Assembly: GCA_007132685.1 (NCBI GenBank)
Contig: SLOC01000024.1
Coordinates: forward strand, 1 to 15,791
Source: Candidatus Saccharimonadota bacterium
GTDB lineage: Bacteria > Patescibacteriota > Saccharimonadia > Saccharimonadales > SLHW01
Length of the DNA: 15,791 bases
Direction: 5' to 3'
Positions within the stretch are counted from its first letter, which is position 1, and the number at the start of each line of letters is the position of its first letter. A program made the position numbers and the translations under genes. Positions 1 to 5,897 of this stretch are shown piece by piece. The notes below the pieces were generated by a model, which was not told where the DNA came from, did no database searches, and worked only from the letters and a program-made list of their open reading frames with translations.

Positions 1-1934
1 AGAAACTTGAGAACGACAAAGAGAATGCTTATATGAGTAAGAAGCTTGCTGCAATCTGGACAGACGTACCCATCACCCTTGATGTTATGCAGATGAATGG
101 TGATAGTGCCAAGCCTGAAAAGATTGCCGAAATTTTTAAGCGTCTAGAGTTCCGTGGTCTACTCAAGCAGCTTCCTGACACGCTTACAAACGGCGAAAAA
201 CTTACTGAAGACCTAGCAGCTAGCGTCGACATACCGCCTGAAAAAGTTTCAGTCGTTCGTACTGACAAAGCACTCCTAAAGTTTAGTGGTGTTGTGTGTA
301 TCCATTCAAGAGCTAAAGGGGCGCACGGAAATCAACCTCAGTACATTGCTATTTCAGCCGACAAAGAATCACATACGTATCTTGTAGATGCGAACAAGGT
401 ATCTGCTGAAGCATTGGCCAGAAGTTTAGAGCAAGTCACTGGCATAGTCGGCCACGATACAAAAGCGAGTCTGCAGGTGCTTTATCAACTCGGTATACCA
501 CTACCAAAAGTCCAGCACGATGTGTTCGTTGGAGCATATTTGCTCAATTCCTTGCGCAGAGAACAATCAGTTACTGAACTCGCCCAAAACGATTTGGGCT
601 ACGAGGGCTCATCTTTTGATGAGCTTATGAGCGAGGAGTACGTTGACAGGTCCGGAGAGATATCCGCGATTATCAAAGCACTGTACCGTAGCCAACTCTC
701 CCAACTAAAAGATGAACCAAAGATACAAAAGCTAGCCCATGAGATAGAGTGGCCAGTGATACCAGTGCTAGCTCGCATGGAGCATGCCGGCGTAAAGCTT
801 GACACGGTGTATTTGAAGAAGATGTCCAAAGAGCTTGAAGATGACATCTCGGACGTACGGCAGGAAATATATGGATTAGCTGACAGTGAGTTTAACATCA
901 ATTCTCCGCAGCAGCTTGCAGAAGTCTTGTTTGAGAAGTTGCAGCTGCCGACGGAAAATATCAAAAAAGGCAAAACCGGCTATTCAACTGCAGCAGGGGA
1001 GCTTGGCAAACTTCGCGATCAACATCCAATAATTGAACTACTATTGCGCTACCGTGAGTATACCAAGCTAAAAAGTACGTATGTAGATGCACTACCAAAA
1101 TTAGTCGATGAACAATCCAGACTGCATACCACATTTCATCTGACGATTGCCCAGACAGGAAGGCTTAGTTCGACTGACCCGAACCTGCAAAATATCCCTG
1201 TGCGGACAGAAATGGGTCGTCGTATCCGGCGAGCTTTTATTGCCGATGACGGAAATATTCTCATCAGTGCTGACTATTCTCAATTCGAGCTTCGATTAGC
1301 TGCGTATCTCGCGGACGACAAAGAACTAATCAAACTATTTAATGAGGGCGCAGATATACACACGATGACTGCAGCTCAGATTTATGGTCGTGAACCTGAG
1401 GATGTGACCGAAACAATGCGACGTGACGCCAAAGTGATAAATTTTGGAGTGCTTTATGGTATGAGCCCGCACGGGTTGGTTGCTGCGACCGGTATGTCCT
1501 ACGATGCTGCAAAGAAATTTATCGATGCCTATTTTGCAATTAGAAAACCCATTCGTGAGTATACTGAGCAACTAAAAAAACAGGCCAGGGAAGACGGATA
1601 CGTCGAGACCCTTTTTGGCAGAAAACGACCCACACCAGATATAAAATCGAGTAATTTTGTTGTTCGTAAGGCTGCCGAACGAGCTGCAATCAACATGCCT
1701 ATCCAAGGAACTGAAGCTGACATTATGAAAATGGCGATGGTCGCTGTCGACGATATTTTACCGTCCGGTGCTACGCAACTGCTGCAAATCCACGACTCTA
1801 TCTTGGTGGAATGCAAGCAATCCGACAAAGAAGCTATATCGAAAAAAATGAAGGCCACAATGGAAGGCATCTATAAACTGCCAGTCAAGTTGCAGGTAGA
1901 CATTAAGTCTGGTTTTCATTGGGGTGAACTCTAG
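1..1934 (+). CDS. polA: DNA polymerase I, 3' part (5' end lies outside the window)
   Basis: Family A DNA polymerase for gap filling and Okazaki fragment maturation. The reading frame is open from base 3 with no start there; residues before the ATG at 33 (KLENDKENAY) and after it match the end of the 5'-3' nuclease domain, so that ATG is internal and the flap nuclease domain lies upstream of the window. From about base 260 to 720 there is a 3'-5' exonuclease-like domain without recognisable catalytic motifs: no DxE where Exo I should be, GHDTKAS in place of the N-x-x-x-D of Exo II, and no Exo III Y-x-x-x-D. The polymerase domain is well kept: TGRLSSTDPNLQNIPVR, motif A DYSQFELRLA, O-helix motif B RRDAKVINFGVLYG with Phe at the sugar-selectivity position. 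Motif C reads QIHDSILVE, with Ser where most family members have Glu (HDE). Likely a non-proofreading repair polymerase. Stop TAG. Confidence 0.97.
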   Translation, partial: KLENDKENAYMSKKLAAIWTDVPITLDVMQMNGDSAKPEKIAEIFKRLEFRGLLKQLPDTLTNGEKLTEDLAASVDIPPEKVSVVRTDKALLKFSGVVCIHSRAKGAHGNQPQYIAISADKESHTYLVDANKVSAEALARSLEQVTGIVGHDTKASLQVLYQLGIPLPKVQHDVFVGAYLLNSLRREQSVTELAQNDLGYEGSSFDELMSEEYVDRSGEISAIIKALYRSQLSQLKDEPKIQKLAHEIEWPVIPVLARMEHAGVKLDTVYLKKMSKELEDDISDVRQEIYGLADSEFNINSPQQLAEVLFEKLQLPTENIKKGKTGYSTAAGELGKLRDQHPIIELLLRYREYTKLKSTYVDALPKLVDEQSRLHTTFHLTIAQTGRLSSTDPNLQNIPVRTEMGRRIRRAFIADDGNILISADYSQFELRLAAYLADDKELIKLFNEGADIHTMTAAQIYGREPEDVTETMRRDAKVINFGVLYGMSPHGLVAATGMSYDAAKKFIDAYFAIRKPIREYTEQLKKQAREDGYVETLFGRKRPTPDIKSSNFVVRKAAERAAINMPIQGTEADIMKMAMVAVDDILPSGATQLLQIHDSILVECKQSDKEAISKKMKATMEGIYKLPVKLQVDIKSGFHWGEL

Positions 1935-1943
1935 CTGGACATA

Positions 1944-1971
1944 TTGAAAAATCAAGTAACAGTGGTATAAT
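1944..1971 (+). promoter_or_regulatory. Strong promoter for the 1980 gene, leaderless start
   Basis: -35 TTGAAA at 1944-1949, 16-base spacer, perfect -10 TATAAT at 1966-1971 preceded by TGG (extended -10). Only 8 bases separate the -10 from the ATG at 1980, so the transcript should begin at or within a base or two of the start codon. There is no Shine-Dalgarno sequence. Confidence 0.8.
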
Positions 1972-1979
1972 ATACGCTT

Positions 1980-2552
1980 ATGAAGTACGTAATTGGTGGT
2001 TTTGGCATTATTATTATCGTCGCAGCCTTCATTGCGATTATCGTAGCGTTTGTTGGCCGAGATCCTATCCATAATGACATAGACCCGGATGAAATAATCA
2101 CGGAATTAAGTGATTTTGCTGATGACAGCTCAGAGGTATCCTTTACGACATACGGGCCTATTGTAGGCCACGAGGAGTTTAAGGCTATTCGGATTACCGT
2201 TAATGACAGCCATCGACGTCTAGATATACTCCGCGGTTATGATTTGGCTGTTGACGAGCGAATTGAAATTGCGAATACCGCGGCAGCCTATGAAGCATTT
2301 CTCTATGCACTCGAGGAAGCTAACTTTACTGCGACACTTGACGGTCAAGAAGCACGAGAAGACGGGAAGTGCCCAACAAACCGCAGGCATGTGTATCGAT
2401 TGGAGATTGATGACGAAGAGCGTCTTCGCACCTGGTCAAGCCCTTGCCGTGGACAGCGAGGTAACTTTGGTGGTGAAGCACGACTGGTAGAGCGGTTGTT
2501 CCAAGGACAAATACCTGATTACCGTGATATCACCCGAGAGGTGAGGTTGTAG
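1980..2552 (+). CDS. Unknown single-pass membrane protein
   Basis: 190 residues of a family I do not recognise. Residues about 5-26 (IGGFGIIIIVAAFIAIIVAF) form one hydrophobic helix with Lys2 before it and an acidic, polar segment after it, consistent with an N-terminal anchor and an outside domain of about 160 residues; it could also be an uncleaved signal. The domain has two cysteines (C131, C156) that could form a disulfide. It contains many Asp/Glu and Arg residues and no enzyme motif I can name. It has its own strong promoter with the start codon at about +1, independent of polA just upstream (45-base gap). The start is supported by that promoter spacing and by the membrane helix beginning immediately. 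It is probably expressed as a single gene, since the next gene has its own promoter. Confidence 0.85.
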   Translation: MKYVIGGFGIIIIVAAFIAIIVAFVGRDPIHNDIDPDEIITELSDFADDSSEVSFTTYGPIVGHEEFKAIRITVNDSHRRLDILRGYDLAVDERIEIANTAAAYEAFLYALEEANFTATLDGQEAREDGKCPTNRRHVYRLEIDDEERLRTWSSPCRGQRGNFGGEARLVERLFQGQIPDYRDITREVRL

Positions 2553-2575
2553 CAGCTAGCTGATTTCGCTACAGT
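2547..2575 (+). promoter_or_regulatory. Promoter for the HAD hydrolase gene, leaderless start
   Basis: -35 TTGTAG at 2547-2552, exact 17-base spacer, -10 TACAGT at 2570-2575. The ATG at 2582 follows after 6 bases, so the mRNA would be leaderless; no Shine-Dalgarno is present. The -35 box covers the stop codon of the preceding gene. Confidence 0.6.
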
Positions 2576-2581
2576 TAAAGC

Positions 2582-3154
2582 ATGACACAAGCAATAATTT
2601 TTGACTGTTTTGGAGTGCTCGCTAGAAGTGGCACCTGGGAGCACTTCACGAATACATTACCGCCTGATGTAGACATGGATGCCGTTCACGCCTTAAATCA
2701 TCGCTATGACGCAGGACATCTTACCAAGGAAGATTTTCTCTACCAGATACACGATATTACTGGTCACGAACCAGAGATGCTCGAAGAGATTGTCGACATC
2801 GAAGGACTAAAAAATAAAGCATTGCTTCGTTATATCGAACAAGATCTAAAACCACGTTTTAAGATAGGCTTGCTGAGCAATATCGCAACCAACTGGGTTC
2901 GTGAATCGTTTCTTACGTCAGAAGAGCAGGCATTGTTTGATGAAATGGTTTTCTCGTTCGAGGTAGGCATCACCAAGCCCAACCCAGAAATATTTCAGAT
3001 TATCTGTAGTCGATTACAAGTAGAACCTACGGATAGTGTATTTATTGATGATATAGACAGTAATGTAGTCGGCGCCAAGCAAGCTGGTTTAATTGGACTC
3101 CAATATCATAATCTGGCGAAGCTCAAACAATATTTAGCCGAACTTATTAACTAA
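2582..3154 (+). CDS. HAD-superfamily hydrolase-like protein
   Basis: 190 residues. Haloacid dehalogenase fold signatures are in order: motif I IIFDCFGVL with nucleophile Asp8, motif II LLSN with Ser at about residue 99, motif III Lys in GITKPNPEIF (about 137), motif IV FIDDIDSN (about 155-162). The segment at residues 15-90 is the helical cap, giving subfamily IA/variant 3. In most phosphatases of the superfamily motif I is DxD; here position +2 is Phe (DCF), so the usual acid/base Asp is missing. Haloacid dehalogenases (DxY) and some other members also lack it, so the reaction and substrate cannot be named. The gene has its own leaderless promoter. Its TAA stop overlaps the TAG stop of the convergent small gene, with no terminator between them. 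Confidence 0.88.
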   Translation: MTQAIIFDCFGVLARSGTWEHFTNTLPPDVDMDAVHALNHRYDAGHLTKEDFLYQIHDITGHEPEMLEEIVDIEGLKNKALLRYIEQDLKPRFKIGLLSNIATNWVRESFLTSEEQALFDEMVFSFEVGITKPNPEIFQIICSRLQVEPTDSVFIDDIDSNVVGAKQAGLIGLQYHNLAKLKQYLAELIN

Positions 3155-3396
3155 AGCTGGCCGATACGTATCGATAAGCGTTTGTCAGAAGAAACGGACT
3201 CTTCTAGCTCAGGTATCATCAGCTGAAGCTCGCTAGCAAGCGCACCAGTTTCTACGGTGACAATAATTGAGTTGTGACGCAGAGACACCCTGCAGTCTGC
3301 ATCGAAGTGCTTACGAACAAATGTTTTGATTTGTTGGATTTCTGTTGGTTCTTTTGGCGCTTTGTGTCCCTGTAAGATATTGCCGATTTTGTCCAT
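3151..3396 (-). CDS. Small DUF721/DciA-like protein
   Basis: 81 residues. The C-terminal half (NSIIVTVETGALASELQLM, then PELEE and a final short beta segment LSIRIGQL) fits the DUF721/DciA pattern of a beta strand, a helix containing an A-x-EL motif, and a last strand. In other bacteria DciA-type proteins load or assist the replicative helicase DnaB. The family assignment rests on pattern memory and is moderate; the protein is shorter than typical DciA and may be only the KH-like domain. Surrounding genes (polA, mutM, holA) are replication and repair genes, which fits. The start at 3396 is supported by a perfect -10 box seven bases upstream and absence of a Shine-Dalgarno. It is convergent with the HAD gene (stops overlap) and divergent from mutM. 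Confidence 0.75.
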   Translation of the reverse strand: MDKIGNILQGHKAPKEPTEIQQIKTFVRKHFDADCRVSLRHNSIIVTVETGALASELQLMIPELEESVSSDKRLSIRIGQL

Positions 3397-3403
3397 ACTT
3401 TAG

Positions 3404-3409
3404 ATTATA
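3404..3409 (-). promoter_or_regulatory. -10 box of the small DUF721-like gene, leaderless start
   Basis: On the minus strand this reads TATAAT, ending 7 bases before the ATG at 3396. I find no convincing -35 hexamer at 16-18 bases. The position mirrors the other leaderless promoters in the window. Confidence 0.55.
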
Positions 3410-3443
3410 CTGGTTTTTTCAGGCCATGAGCGGTATCAAGCGA

Positions 3444-3449
3444 TATAAT
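3444..3449 (+). promoter_or_regulatory. -10 box of mutM, leaderless start
   Basis: Perfect TATAAT, 8 bases before the mutM ATG at 3458. The -35 region (about 3420-3426) is weak. With the minus-strand TATAAT at 3404-3409 it forms a compact divergent promoter pair inside a 61-base intergenic space. Confidence 0.55.
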
Positions 3450-3457
3450 AAACCAAT

Positions 3458-4339
3458 ATGCCGGAGTTGCCTGAAGTTGAAACTGTGAAGCGTGGACTAA
3501 ACAAACGCATAGTTGGTAAAGTCATTGCTGACGTAACTTATGATTGGCCAAAAAGCTTTCCTAACAATAAGGCAGACATTACGAACTTCTTGATTGGCGC
3601 ACGAGTGAAAGGAATATCTCGAAGAGGTAAAGCGATTATTATTACGTTATCAAGCGGATATGCACTAGTCGTGCACTTAAAGATGACCGGGCAACTAGTG
3701 TATGTATCGGCGAAAAGTAACGATAGATTCGGCGCAGGACACCCGACCGACAGTCTGGTTGCTGCACTGCCTGACACGTCTACACGTGTTACTCTACGTT
3801 TTAGTGATGAATCAAAACTGTACTTTAACGATCAACGAAAGTTTGGTTGGATGCGGCTGGTGCCAAGACAGCTGGTTGACGAGTTGCCATTCTTCCAATT
3901 GCTTGGCCCTGAGCCACTTGACGATACATTCAACGAGAGCGACTTTCAAAAGCGATTTGCACGCCGGCAAAACAGCATGATAAAAGCAGCATTATTAAAC
4001 CAATCAACCATTGCCGGAGTGGGCAATATATATGCAGACGAAGCGCTTTGGGGTGCTAAAATTCACCCACGCAGCCGTGTACGAATGCTCCATGCAAACG
4101 AGCTGAACACACTATTTACTGAACTACGCGACATACTACAAAAAGCTATTGCTAGTGGCGGATCAACTGATAAAAATTATGTTTCAGCAGATGGCAAAAA
4201 GGGGAGTTACCTACAAATCGCTCGGGTGTTTCGGAGAGACGGTCAGCCATGTTACCGATGCGGTAACACCATAGAGAAAATTCGTGTAGCAGGTCGTGGA
4301 ACACACATGTGTTCAGTATGTCAAAAGGAGCGACCATGA
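3458..4339 (+). CDS. mutM: Formamidopyrimidine-DNA glycosylase (Fpg/MutM)
   Basis: Base-excision repair enzyme that removes 8-oxoguanine and ring-opened purines and cuts the abasic site by beta/delta elimination. 293 residues, slightly longer than the usual 270-275. Key features: MPELPEVETV with catalytic Pro2 and Glu3 (also Glu6), Lys58 in RRGKAIII, HLKMTGQL carrying the void-filling Met, helix-two-turn-helix GVGNIYADEALW (about 187-198), and a C-terminal zinc finger with C265, C268, C285, C288 and Arg280 in AGRGTHMCSVC. The extra length is mainly a loop at about residues 83-109 between two strands of the N-terminal domain, containing FGAGHP. The start is fixed by the N-terminal Pro2, which must be the first residue after Met removal. 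It has no Shine-Dalgarno; a TATAAT lies just upstream. Its TGA stop overlaps the holA ATG as ATGA, so the two are translationally coupled. Confidence 0.97.
   Translation: MPELPEVETVKRGLNKRIVGKVIADVTYDWPKSFPNNKADITNFLIGARVKGISRRGKAIIITLSSGYALVVHLKMTGQLVYVSAKSNDRFGAGHPTDSLVAALPDTSTRVTLRFSDESKLYFNDQRKFGWMRLVPRQLVDELPFFQLLGPEPLDDTFNESDFQKRFARRQNSMIKAALLNQSTIAGVGNIYADEALWGAKIHPRSRVRMLHANELNTLFTELRDILQKAIASGGSTDKNYVSADGKKGSYLQIARVFRRDGQPCYRCGNTIEKIRVAGRGTHMCSVCQKERP
4325..4330 (+). promoter_or_regulatory. Ribosome-binding site deciding the holA start
   Basis: AAGGAG inside the last codons of mutM, 5 bases before ATG 4336. This selects 4336 over in-frame ATGs at 4309 and 4318, which lie too early and would add nine residues foreign to the family. 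Confidence 0.85.
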
Positions 4340-5259
4340 TTTATACATTGACTGGATCGAACACATTTTTGCTCAGACGTGAACTCGCTAAGCTTCGTTC
4401 TGAGTTTGTTCGGCGACATGGCGATTTCGAGCTCGAATATATTGAAGCCGAGAGCTGCAGTGTTAGTGACCTTGCGGCAAAACTAAGCAGTTTACCCTTT
4501 TTTAGCGATAAGAGATGCTTGATTATTGATCAGCCGAGTGCGGTACATAGTTTGACAGAAGCCCTCCCCGAACTAATTGAAGCGACCAGTGATTTGGTGG
4601 ATGTCGTGTTGATAGAGCCATCTCTAGATAAGCGAACTAAATACTATAAATTCTTGAAAAAACACACCGACTTTCGTGAATTTTCTGATCTTGATGAGGC
4701 ATCACTTGCGAGCTGGCTTGTGGCTCAAGCTAAAGAGTCAGGGGCTCAGTTGTCACCAAGTGACGCCAAATATCTAATTAATCGAGTCGGTGCCAATCAG
4801 TATGGTTTATCTCATGAACTACAGAAGCTCGCCACGCACAGTAAGCAGATTACAAGAGACACCATCGACTTGCTAAGTGAACCGACCCCGCAAACGAGTA
4901 TTTTTGATTTGCTGGACAGTGCCTTCGCTGGTAATGCCCGTCGTGCCCTAAGTCTCTATGAGAATCAACGAGTTCAGAAAGTGGAGCCACAAGTAATTCT
5001 CGCCATGCTTGCGCGTCAGATGCACACCATGGCCTTGGTCCTGGCAGCGCCTCGGCACAAAAGCGATACCGTAATCGCTAAAGACAACAGTCTGCACCCG
5101 TATGCCGTCACCAAGGCTAGACAAAGTACAAGAGGAATGTCGATTGCAAATCTTGCGAAATATATCGCAGAACTACGAGCCATTGACCGTAGACAGAAGA
5201 CGAAGAACGTCTCGTTAGATGACGCCTTGAGGTACTTCTTAATACGCTTGACTCAGTAA
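4336..5259 (+). CDS. holA: DNA polymerase III delta subunit
   Basis: Clamp-loader subunit that opens the sliding clamp during replication. 307 residues when started at 4336. The N-terminus MIYTLTGSNTFLLRRELAKL matches the family opening (a strand followed by the G-x-[ND]-x-[FY]-L-x-[RK] segment). The AAA+-like domain I continues with SLPFFSDKRCLIID and VDVVLIEPSLDKRTKYYKFL; the middle has LINRVGANQYGLSHELQKL (about 155-173), and the C-terminal collar domain contains PQTSIFDLLDSAFAGNARRA and VILAMLARQMHTMALV. No Walker A is expected in delta. Translation is coupled to mutM by the ATGA overlap. Ends with TAA, followed by a hairpin before the convergent rpsT. Confidence 0.93.
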   Translation: MIYTLTGSNTFLLRRELAKLRSEFVRRHGDFELEYIEAESCSVSDLAAKLSSLPFFSDKRCLIIDQPSAVHSLTEALPELIEATSDLVDVVLIEPSLDKRTKYYKFLKKHTDFREFSDLDEASLASWLVAQAKESGAQLSPSDAKYLINRVGANQYGLSHELQKLATHSKQITRDTIDLLSEPTPQTSIFDLLDSAFAGNARRALSLYENQRVQKVEPQVILAMLARQMHTMALVLAAPRHKSDTVIAKDNSLHPYAVTKARQSTRGMSIANLAKYIAELRAIDRRQKTKNVSLDDALRYFLIRLTQ

Positions 5260-5278
5260 AGAAAATACCAATGGATTA

Positions 5279-5297
5279 CCTTCAGGATTCCTGAAGG
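5279..5297. terminator. Hairpin between convergent holA and rpsT
   Basis: Perfect 8-bp stem CCTTCAGG / CCTGAAGG with a 3-base ATT loop. It sits between the holA stop (5259) and the rpsT stop (5310). Downstream on the plus strand the T-rich run starts only about 14 bases later, and on the minus strand there is no strict T tract either, so it may be a weak or bidirectional terminator or an mRNA 3'-end stabiliser. Confidence 0.6.
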
Positions 5298-5309
5298 GCG
5301 TGGGTAGGG

Positions 5310-5705
5310 TTATTTCTTTTTGCTAGGAGTGCTTGATTTTTTTGTGGTAGATTTTGACTTTGTTGAAGTTTTCTTGGCAGCTGGCTTTTTAGCAGCAGTC
5401 TTTTTCTTCGTGGCAGGAGATGCTTTAGTTGTTTTCTTAGCGAGCTTTACACCAGCAGCTTTAGCTTCACTTGCGAGTTGGCTCTTCTTGCGTGCGGCTC
5501 GGCGTTTGTGTAGGACACCTTTTTTGACTGCGGTATCTATGGATTTTTGAGCGTTACTTAAAGCAGTCGCGCTATCGCTGCGAGATGTAAGGCTTGCTCG
5601 AAATTCTTTAATGGCTTCGCGCATGGTTCGTTTGGTCTTAGAATTACGTACGGTCGCTTTTTTCGCGGTACGAACTCGTTTTTTGGCAGATTGAATAATT
5701 GGCAT
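5310..5705 (-). CDS. rpsT: 30S ribosomal protein S20 with basic C-terminal tail
   Basis: Primary 16S rRNA-binding protein of the small subunit. The start at 5705 gives MPIIQSAKKRVRTAKKATVR, the family N-terminus; an in-frame ATG at 5843 lies upstream of the -10 box and Shine-Dalgarno and is not used. AAGGAAG lies 10 bases upstream of the chosen start. Residues 1 to about 84 cover the normal three-helix S20 body (DTAVKKGVLHKRRAARKKSQL near its end). Residues about 85-131 are an extra tail almost entirely of Lys, Ala, Thr, Ser and Pro, with AAKKPAAKK motifs like histone H1 or AlgP tails. Total 131 residues against the usual 85-90. Convergent to holA and divergent from the DHH gene. Confidence 0.95.
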   Translation of the reverse strand: MPIIQSAKKRVRTAKKATVRNSKTKRTMREAIKEFRASLTSRSDSATALSNAQKSIDTAVKKGVLHKRRAARKKSQLASEAKAAGVKLAKKTTKASPATKKKTAAKKPAAKKTSTKSKSTTKKSSTPSKKK

Positions 5706-5715
5706 ATCGTTAGTT

Positions 5716-5722
5716 CTTCCTT
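5716..5722 (-). promoter_or_regulatory. rpsT ribosome-binding site
   Basis: AAGGAAG on the minus strand, 10 bases from ATG 5705. It fixes the S20 start. It is part of a 13-base segment (5710-5722, AAGGAAGAACTAA) repeated exactly before rpsO. Confidence 0.8.
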
Positions 5723-5757
5723 CATTTTGCGCCACATTTGGCGTTATAACGGATTTG

Positions 5758-5786
5758 AATGTAGCACTGTTTAAGTATTTTGTAAA
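5758..5786 (-). promoter_or_regulatory. rpsT promoter
   Basis: Minus strand: -35 TTTACA (5786-5781), exact 17-base spacer, -10 TACATT (5763-5758) preceded by TGC (extended -10). Transcription should start near 5751, giving a leader of about 45 bases with a Shine-Dalgarno, unlike the leaderless genes nearby. A perfect GTTATAAC palindrome (5743-5750) lies at the presumed start of the transcript. Confidence 0.65.
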
Positions 5787-5855
5787 GTGTTTTGCCTCTG
5801 TATTTACACAAAAATGATAAAAACCACAAAAAAGAGTAGACAAAACAGGGTGGTT

Positions 5856-5863
5856 TATTATAC
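5856..5863 (+). promoter_or_regulatory. Possible -10 region of the DHH-like gene
   Basis: TATTATAC resembles a -10 element (TATTAT matches 5 of 6). The best upstream hexamer, TAGACA at 5837-5842, is only 13-15 bases away, so the assignment is weak. The implied leader of about 28 bases is A-rich and holds AAGGAG at 5869-5874, but 23 bases from the ATG, too far for a normal ribosome-binding site. Confidence 0.3.
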
Positions 5864-5897
5864 GCTACAAGGAGCATAAGAAAAATAAAAAATAACT

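Noticed and set aside
33..35. ATG at 33 as the polA start
   Set aside because: The frame is open upstream to the window edge and the residues there continue the conserved end of the 5'-3' nuclease domain; a polymerase lacking that part by starting here is less likely than truncation by the window.
4309..4335. Earlier in-frame starts for holA at 4309 and 4318
   Set aside because: The family N-terminus begins at 4336, which has AAGGAG at 5 bases and an ATGA overlap with the mutM stop.
5320..5550. Hydrophobic open frame on the plus strand opposite rpsT
   Set aside because: It is the antisense shadow of the Lys-rich S20 tail (AAA/AAG codons read as Phe/Leu), with no ribosome-binding site.
5706..5843. 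N-terminal extension of S20 from ATG 5843
   Set aside because: The promoter at 5758-5786 and the Shine-Dalgarno at 5716-5722 lie downstream of 5843, and S20 proteins begin with the MPxIxSAxKR segment found at 5705.
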